Assembly: GCA_028066595.1 (NCBI GenBank)
Contig: JALCBJ010000049.1
Location: 1-49,128 of the forward strand
Source of the DNA: Thermoanaerobaculia bacterium
GTDB lineage: Bacteria; Acidobacteriota; Thermoanaerobaculia; Multivoradales; J023
DNA: 49,128 nucleotides
Direction: 5' to 3'
Numbering within the stretch: the first letter of the stretch is position 1; every line of letters starts with the position of its first letter. Below, piece by piece: positions 43,646 through 49,128 of this stretch. The translations under genes and the position numbers were made by a program. A model generated the notes under the pieces. That model was given only the letters and a program-made list of their open reading frames with translations, was not told where the DNA came from and did not search any database.

Positions 43646-45949
43646 ATGACAGGACTGCCAAGAAACTCGTCGCTCTTCGCCATCGCCATCGCCATCACGA
43701 GTATCGGATTCGCGGCATCGGCCGAAGCCGTTACGTTTCGTATCGTCGACGCGGTCGTGTCGCCCGGGGTGGGCACTGCCGAGCTCCACCTGGTCATCGA
43801 CCCGCAGGGTTCCTGCCTGGACGGAATCCAGTTCGGGGTGGAAGTCGAGGCTGGAGCTATCGTCTCTGGGGTCAGCTTGATCGATGAGTTCATCGATGTC
43901 GCCGCTGCCGCGGGCGGACTACCTGTTCCTACGGTGACGTCCTTGCCAGAGGGCTCCGGATTCACATTCGTCCTCGATCTCGACGATGACGACCTCGTGC
44001 GTTTCGACGGTTCAACCGCGTTTCCTGCCGCCGAGATCGAGATCACCTTCGCCGTGCCACCGACAGCTGGCCAGACCTTCGACGTCTCACTGACCTCGAG
44101 TCTCGGTACGCCTGCGGTACCGATCGGCTACACCACGGGCGGTGTGCTTCATACGGCCGTCACCGCGGTCACCGGTAGCGTTCGGGTTGGCGATCAACAA
44201 CGGGACTTCGACACTGCAGGTCCGGCTGATGTTTCGTCCGCTGGGAACTGGGCACCCAACGGCGTTCCCCAGGCGATCGACGACCTCTTCGTACGCAACG
44301 ACGGCACCGCCGAGGGGAACGGTGGAGAGCTCGTGGCTCGCAGCCTGAGAGTCGGCGATACAACGGGCGACGGCACCGTCACCACGATGGGGAGCGGGAT
44401 TCGAATTGCCGATGACCTGGAAGTCGGCGGCCACAAGGACGTGCCATTCGCTGGCTTGCGGGACATCGAGGGTTCGATGTCTCTCTCTGACGGAGTTGGC
44501 ATCGAAGCGGCGGAAATGTCGGTCGCCAGACTGCCTGTCAGCGCCGATGCAGACGTCACGGCCATCGGTAGCCTGAGCATCCAAGACGTCGACCGGGTGA
44601 CGGCACTGAACAACATCTTCGTCGGGGAGATCAACGACGATTCAGGCAGTTTCGTGGGAGTGACGGCGAACGCGACCGGCACGTTGCACATCGACGAGGT
44701 CTCGAGCCTCAGCATCGGGACGGATCTGGCGATCTCCTCCATCTTTGGTGACGGCAACGAGACCACGGCAGGACTCGCAACCACCTCGACCGTCACCTTG
44801 GAGAACATCGGTGAGGTCCTCATCGGCGATGACCTTCGAGGGGCCGACCGGCTTTGCGACGAGACATCCCAAGCAGGCAGCCGACAGCTGGAGGTGAATC
44901 TGACGGTCGCGAATGTAGGTCAGTTTCGGACCGGAAGCGACATCCGCCTGACGGACGGTGAGTCTTGTCGAGGTGCGGAGATGCACACGGCCATGGCGAC
45001 AGCTTCGTTTTCCGACATAGGGCAACTGATCGTCGGCGACGACATCGAGTTCCCGAGCTTCGGCTGGCAGAACGCCTCCGCGGTTTCCGACCTAGACGGT
45101 ACCTTGGAACTGACACGAGTCGATCGCTTCTTCGTGCAACGGGACGTCGAGGTAGGTATCAGCCGAGCCGATGAGCTGACGACCGGAACACTCACGGCGG
45201 ATCACACCCTCACCCTGACGGACGTACCGACGCTGGAGATCGGCCGCAGGCTTCGAATCGGTGGCATGTCGCTCTCCGCCCAACCTGGTGTCACGGCCAC
45301 TGCCACGACCAGGGCAACGGTGAGTATCTCCGAGTCTTCGGTGACCGTCAGTGACTACCTGCTCGTGGGAGCGGTTTTCCAGGGCGATCTGGACATGTCC
45401 TCCGGCGTTCCGGACGCCATGTCGGGTCTGGACGTTTCTGGCAGCCTGACTCTCAGTCGCTCCTCGTTGCAGGTCCCCCTCGTTTGGGTTGGAGTGGTCG
45501 AACAGGGACTTTTCGCAAATCCCTCTGGGAGCGTTACTCTCTCCGGCTTTCTCGGCACCAGTCTTCTCGAGGTGGGCGAGAACGGCACCCTTGTGCTTCA
45601 GATCGAAGGCGATGAGCCGGCTTCGAGCCTGACCGTCGGTCAAGCTCGGTCGGCTCGCATCTCCGTGGGAGATGCCGCGCTCGAAGGAGTCGTCCAGGTC
45701 GAATTCCTCTACACCCCGTTGGCCGCTGTGCAGACCTACGACCTGATCGTTGCGCCCCTGGGTGCTCTCGCCGACACCACGGGCAGCCTCGAGTTGCTGG
45801 ATATTCCCACCGGCTACTCCCAACGCTCCTTTGGCGTGGTCAGCGAGGGTGGTTTCGACATTCTTCGCTTGGAGATCGTGCAGCCTTCCGTCTTCTCCGA
45901 CGGCTTCGAATCGAGCGATACCACGGCTTGGTCCGCTACGAGTCCATAG
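43646..45949 (+). CDS. secreted beta-rich protein with DGFES tail, paralog 1
   Basis: 767 residues from the ATG at 43646; GAGGAG lies 7-8 bases upstream, and longer in-frame starts lack support. A signal peptide (LFAIAIAITSIGFAASAEA) leads to a cohesin-like beta-sandwich (TFRIVDAVVSPGVGTAELHL, DGIQFGVEVEAGAIVSGVS, LTSSLGTPAVPIGYTTGG). About 500 residues of short repeated strands follow, with recurrent phrases like LEVGG, LSIGTDLAISS, VLIGDDLRG, LIVGDDIEF, LEIGRRLRIGG, forming a probable solenoid. A conserved C-terminal region (LQVPLVWVGVVEQGLFANPS, GTLVLQIEGDEPASSLTVGQ, QTYDLIVAPLGALADT) ends in VFSDGFESSDTTAWSATSP. The next gene, 66 bases on, is a paralog of the same layout. No Pfam family was recognised. 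Confidence 0.88.
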   Translation: MTGLPRNSSLFAIAIAITSIGFAASAEAVTFRIVDAVVSPGVGTAELHLVIDPQGSCLDGIQFGVEVEAGAIVSGVSLIDEFIDVAAAAGGLPVPTVTSLPEGSGFTFVLDLDDDDLVRFDGSTAFPAAEIEITFAVPPTAGQTFDVSLTSSLGTPAVPIGYTTGGVLHTAVTAVTGSVRVGDQQRDFDTAGPADVSSAGNWAPNGVPQAIDDLFVRNDGTAEGNGGELVARSLRVGDTTGDGTVTTMGSGIRIADDLEVGGHKDVPFAGLRDIEGSMSLSDGVGIEAAEMSVARLPVSADADVTAIGSLSIQDVDRVTALNNIFVGEINDDSGSFVGVTANATGTLHIDEVSSLSIGTDLAISSIFGDGNETTAGLATTSTVTLENIGEVLIGDDLRGADRLCDETSQAGSRQLEVNLTVANVGQFRTGSDIRLTDGESCRGAEMHTAMATASFSDIGQLIVGDDIEFPSFGWQNASAVSDLDGTLELTRVDRFFVQRDVEVGISRADELTTGTLTADHTLTLTDVPTLEIGRRLRIGGMSLSAQPGVTATATTRATVSISESSVTVSDYLLVGAVFQGDLDMSSGVPDAMSGLDVSGSLTLSRSSLQVPLVWVGVVEQGLFANPSGSVTLSGFLGTSLLEVGENGTLVLQIEGDEPASSLTVGQARSARISVGDAALEGVVQVEFLYTPLAAVQTYDLIVAPLGALADTTGSLELLDIPTGYSQRSFGVVSEGGFDILRLEIVQPSVFSDGFESSDTTAWSATSP

Positions 45950-46015
45950 GTTTCGCGACAGTCCTTCGCGCGTGCTTTCAAAGTCGTTTGTTCACCGAGA
46001 TCACCCGGGAGATTC

Positions 46016-48334
46016 ATGATGTACCCACGAGATCGCCTGTTCTCATTCCTGACGGTCGTGGCCACCTTGGGCCTGACGACCTCCGCCGAGGCCGTATCCT
46101 TCCGCATCGTCGACCAAGTCGTGCAGCCTGGAAGGACCTCTGTAAACCTCCATGTGGTCGTCGACCCTGAAGGGATGACTCTCGACGGACTCCAGTTTGG
46201 TGTGGAAGTCGATGGGGGAGCCGTCGTCGACTTCGTCGAGACTCAGCCTACGTGGAGCAACCTCGTGACTCGCGGCATGGGTACCGAAGTGGCGATCCCC
46301 ACAGCGGTTGCTGGTGGCTTTACCTATCAGGTCGATCTCGACCCTGAGGATCAATTCAGTTTCTCCGGATCGGCCCCGTTTCCCGTAGCGCTCATCAGCA
46401 TCGGCTTGCCCACGGGAACCACCGAAGGGCAAACGTTCACGGTACGCCTCACGTCGGACCTCGGCTCGCCTGGAGTCGTCATCGGGTTCTTCACCGGTGC
46501 GGTCTTCAGCCCTAAGGTCGATACGACGAACGCCACCATCTACGTCAGCGATCAGTCGCGGGATTTCGCCGTTCCCGGCCCGGCCGATCTATTCTCCTCC
46601 GGCCATTGGGATCCGATCGGTATTCCGCAGCGAAGCGACATCTTGGCGATCCGCAACGATGGTGTTGCGGAAGCGAACGGCGGGCTTCTCAAAGCCGACC
46701 GCCTGGTGGTGGGCGACATCGAGGGCAGCGGCGCGGTGACCCTAGCGAATACCGATCTGAACCTGCTCGACGACCTCAAAGTGATGGGGAAAGAAGACGT
46801 CAATCTTGTAGGAACCCACGTGCTCAGCGGATCGGTGACGGCAACTCGAGCGTCGACATTCGAGATCCTCGATACCGACGTCGGCAAGGTAAGGCCCGGA
46901 GTCGAAATCGAAGGCGTCCCACCCGAGATCGATCTCACCGTGACCGCCGACCTCGTGGTCGATCAGGTCGACCACATAGCGATCCTCAACGATATGGCGC
47001 AATCCACCGTCGAGAGTTTCGGAGGCGGGACCTTCTTGGGAGCGATCGTGGACATGGATTCCTCCCTGCAGATTACCGATGCCGAACACCTCGTCGTTCG
47101 AGAAGACTGGGAGATCGGGAGGATTCGTGGCGACGCGGCCGAGAACTCCGCCGACATCAGAGTCGAAGCCTCAACCCTTGTGGCCGACGTCTCCGAGGTC
47201 CTCGTCGGAGAGGACCTCGAAGTTGTGCGTCGTGGGGTATGCAACAGTTCCAGTGGCGTCACGACCGGCTTGGTCGAGCTCGTGGCTTGGACGGAGCTCC
47301 GCCGAGTGGACTCGATGGCGGTCGGCGAGGACATCGAGTTGGTCTCCTACTTCGGCTGTGGCAAGGAAAGCACCACGATGGGCGCCACCGTCACGTTCGA
47401 GGAGATTGGAACCCTACGAGTCACCTCGGATTTGGAGATTGCGGCCGGTACTGTGAAAGGTTCCGGCGTGGTCGACCTCGACGCTGAAGTGATCTTTCGG
47501 CAGGTCGATTCGTTCACGTTGTTTGGCGACTACGAAATCGGCTCGACGTTCGTAGCACCCACCAGCACGGACGTCCTGAACAGCGATTCGACGATGCTCT
47601 TCGAGGACGTTGCCGAGCTGTCCGTTGCCGACGCATTCCAGGTCGCTTCACTCATCTGGCAAGAAACGCCAGATCCGCTCTTCACAGCTACAACGAACGC
47701 CTCGACCACGCTCGCCCGTGTCCGTGGCGAGGTAGGCAGTATTCTCGTCGTGGGCGGCCTTTCAGATGGCACGTTCGATGACAGCAGCGGAGTTCGCGAC
47801 ACGATGGTCGGCCGGAACGTCTCGGGTGTCCTGAATCTCGAACGTTCGTCATTGATTGTTCCTCGGGTCTGGATCGGCCTCTTGGAACCGACGACCATAG
47901 GCAATCCCACGGGCCGACTGAGCCTTTCGGGCCATCTCGCTACCAACTTGCTCGAGCTCGGGGACACCAGCACCTTGGTGCTGCAGGTCGAGGGTGACGA
48001 GCCGGCGTCGGCGATGACCGTCGGCCAGCCGCCGGCTGCCCGAGTCGAGGCGGCCGACGCGGTGCTGGCGGGCCACATCGAAGTGGAGGTCCTCTACATG
48101 CCAGCCGATGACGTCCAGGTCTACGACCTGATCGTTGCACCGATCGGCACTCTGGCAGACACCACCGCCGATCTTTCTGCCACCGTCCTACCCGAGGGAT
48201 TCGTCCAGCGCTCCCTCGGCATCGTGACCGAAGGGGAGTTCGACATATTGCGTCTCGAGATCGTGGCTCCTGCAATCTTCTCCGACGGCTTTGAGTCTGG
48301 CACCACCAATGCTTGGTCCTCGATCACTCCGTGA
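46016..48334 (+). CDS. secreted beta-rich protein with DGFES tail, paralog 2
   Basis: 772 residues. GGGAG precedes two adjacent ATGs (46016 and 46019); spacing slightly favours the second. The architecture is the same as the preceding gene: signal peptide (LFSFLTVVATLGLTTSAEA), cohesin-like domain (SFRIVDQVVQPGRTSVNLHV, DGLQFGVEVDGGAVVDFVE), a repeated-strand midsection (LVVGDIEGSG, VLVGEDLEVV, MAVGEDIELV, LRVTSDLEIA), and the conserved end (LIVPRVWIGLLEPTTIGNPT, TLVLQVEGDEPASAMTVGQ, QVYDLIVAPIGTLADTT), closing with IFSDGFESGTTNAWSSITP. It arose by tandem duplication and divergence. The two genes are 66 bases apart with no terminator seen, so they are probably one transcript. Confidence 0.88.
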   Translation: MMYPRDRLFSFLTVVATLGLTTSAEAVSFRIVDQVVQPGRTSVNLHVVVDPEGMTLDGLQFGVEVDGGAVVDFVETQPTWSNLVTRGMGTEVAIPTAVAGGFTYQVDLDPEDQFSFSGSAPFPVALISIGLPTGTTEGQTFTVRLTSDLGSPGVVIGFFTGAVFSPKVDTTNATIYVSDQSRDFAVPGPADLFSSGHWDPIGIPQRSDILAIRNDGVAEANGGLLKADRLVVGDIEGSGAVTLANTDLNLLDDLKVMGKEDVNLVGTHVLSGSVTATRASTFEILDTDVGKVRPGVEIEGVPPEIDLTVTADLVVDQVDHIAILNDMAQSTVESFGGGTFLGAIVDMDSSLQITDAEHLVVREDWEIGRIRGDAAENSADIRVEASTLVADVSEVLVGEDLEVVRRGVCNSSSGVTTGLVELVAWTELRRVDSMAVGEDIELVSYFGCGKESTTMGATVTFEEIGTLRVTSDLEIAAGTVKGSGVVDLDAEVIFRQVDSFTLFGDYEIGSTFVAPTSTDVLNSDSTMLFEDVAELSVADAFQVASLIWQETPDPLFTATTNASTTLARVRGEVGSILVVGGLSDGTFDDSSGVRDTMVGRNVSGVLNLERSSLIVPRVWIGLLEPTTIGNPTGRLSLSGHLATNLLELGDTSTLVLQVEGDEPASAMTVGQPPAARVEAADAVLAGHIEVEVLYMPADDVQVYDLIVAPIGTLADTTADLSATVLPEGFVQRSLGIVTEGEFDILRLEIVAPAIFSDGFESGTTNAWSSITP

Positions 48335-48841
48335 CCTACGAAGCCTGAGCTGAGAATCTACTTTGGCCTGCGAGGAGACGAGTCGTTTCAAAGGACCGAT
48401 GAGGGCTCCTGGTGCATCGGCCAATCCGCGGCTGACGCAGTTTTCGGCTCGCGCAGCAGAGGTCTTCTATGGCGTTGTGCTTGCGCCTGTCTGCCGAGGC
48501 GGAAGCGGCTTCTTACAGCTCCGCCAGCCGGTGATCTCGACTATGAGCACGTTTCGAGACTTTGCAAGAGGCGATGGAGACCGCACGTACGAGCGACGTG
48601 GCGGGAATTGTCACCTAGCACCTACAACCGCAGGGCGGTTCGACATCCAAGGTCAGAGGCAAGGGGAGTTCGTCTGGGACCTTCCATTGATGCTCGTGTC
48701 GGTGCGAGATCCAGAGATTGCATCGGAGATGCCAAGCAGCTCGTGAGTTCGCACGAGACAGGTGCGACAGTGCCGCAGTCTCGTCCATATACGACACTTT
48801 TTGACGCTCCGTCGGCGCCCGGGTTCTGAAGAATCAAGAGC
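48335..48841. other. intergenic stretch next to the insertion element
   Basis: About 500 bases between the second paralog and the left end of the IS element. One plus-strand frame of 127 codons (48363-48746) exists but has no ribosome binding site, signal peptide or recognisable motif, and is not called. Confidence 0.45.
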
Positions 48842-49128
48842 TGAATCGCCCCGGCTTTCCCGGAGACCGCAACACTTGAGAGGATTGGGTCATGGGAAGA
48901 CGAGGACGATACTCACCCGAGGTCCGTGATCGGGCCGTACGCATGGTCTTCGAGCAGGAGCCACATCACGAATCGCAGTGGGCGGCGATCGGCTCGATCT
49001 CGACGAAGATCGGCTGTACCGCCGAGACTCTACGCAAGTGGGTCCGGCAGGCAGAGCGGGATCAAGGGCAGCGAGCGGGACTCACTACGAGTGACCGTGA
49101 GCGGCTCAAGGAACTGGAGCGGGAGAAT
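48842..49128 (+). mobile_element. left end of an IS3-family insertion sequence (cut by the window edge)
   Basis: The sequence TGAATCGCCCCGGCTTTCCC from 48842 resembles the terminal inverted repeat of IS3-family elements (TGAA.CGCCCCGG.TT..), and an orfA-type transposase gene starts 50 bases inside. The right end, orfB and the target duplication lie beyond the window. Confidence 0.8.
48892..49128 (+). CDS. IS3-family transposase OrfA, N-terminal part
   Basis: 79 codons to the window edge, still open. The ATG is preceded by AGAGGA. The helix-turn-helix region is typical of IS3 OrfA (HTH_Tnp_1): RRGRYSPEVRDRAVRMVFEQ, then WAAIGSISTKIGCTAETLRK, then WVRQAERDQG and the start of the leucine-zipper region (SDRERLKELEREN). 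OrfA binds the terminal repeats and is normally fused to the DDE-type OrfB by a -1 frameshift; that part is not visible here. Confidence 0.93.
   Translation, partial: MGRRGRYSPEVRDRAVRMVFEQEPHHESQWAAIGSISTKIGCTAETLRKWVRQAERDQGQRAGLTTSDRERLKELEREN

Noticed and set aside
48363..48746. 127-codon plus-strand frame beside the IS element
   Set aside because: No ribosome binding site, no signal peptide, and no similarity recognised.

Overview
The window is high-GC chromosomal DNA, most likely from an Acidobacteriota-type bacterium of the Thermoanaerobaculia kind. This rests on three family signatures: an 'acidobacterial duplicated orphan permease' (ADOP) with its own PadR regulator, a Ser/Thr kinase with C-terminal TPRs, and an ECF sigma factor of the acidobacterial/planctomycete TIGR02999 type. 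There are also many very large secreted beta-rich proteins. No rRNA, tRNA or CRISPR array was seen. An IS3-family element enters at the right edge.

Layout. 1-3.5 kb (minus): three-gene operon of two CARDB-like secreted proteins and a probable outer-membrane beta-barrel protein. 4.1-6.5 kb (minus): HAD phosphatase, then an ECF42-type sigma factor coupled to its usual DGPF/YCII partner. 6.6-6.8 kb: three hairpins, probably terminators. 6.8-14.4 kb (minus): BNR/sialidase-fold protein, alkaline-phosphatase-superfamily TPR lipoprotein, and an FG-GAP/ASPIC (CRTAC1-like) protein. 14.6-17.9 kb (minus): small membrane protein, a Gly-rich secreted protein and a two-module partner. 18.2-21.9 kb (plus): a hydrazine-synthase-alpha-like multidomain cytochrome broken by a frameshift, then a PQQ-type beta-propeller lipoprotein. 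22.1-22.9 kb (minus): a solute-binding protein whose signal peptide is split off by a frameshift. 23.4-30.0 kb (plus): PadR, ADOP, kinase-TPR and ECF sigma. 30.0-39.8 kb (minus): one 3283-residue surface protein with five beta-helix blocks and five DUF11 repeats. 39.8-43.4 kb: a PAS-AraC regulator, a dihydrodipicolinate-synthase-family deaminase/aldolase, a stand-alone H-NOX protein and a DUF2007 protein. 43.6-48.3 kb (plus): two tandem paralogous secreted proteins. 48.8 kb to end: start of an IS3-family element.

The unifying and possibly undescribed feature is a short C-terminal tail, consensus [IVL]F-x-D-G-F-E-S-x-D-T-x-A-W-[SQ]. It is shared by five otherwise unrelated secreted proteins here (BNR, FG-GAP, giant beta-helix/DUF11 and the two tandem paralogs). 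It recurs in a 67-codon ORF beside the giant gene. Its strictly terminal position on proteins with signal peptides, irrespective of domain content, suggests a sorting or anchoring tag without a hydrophobic helix. The PadR/ADOP/kinase/sigma block lies tail-to-tail with the giant surface gene and may be part of its control, but that is inference. Two independent single-base frameshifts (near 19657 and 22803) are either real decay or sequencing error and should be resolved first.
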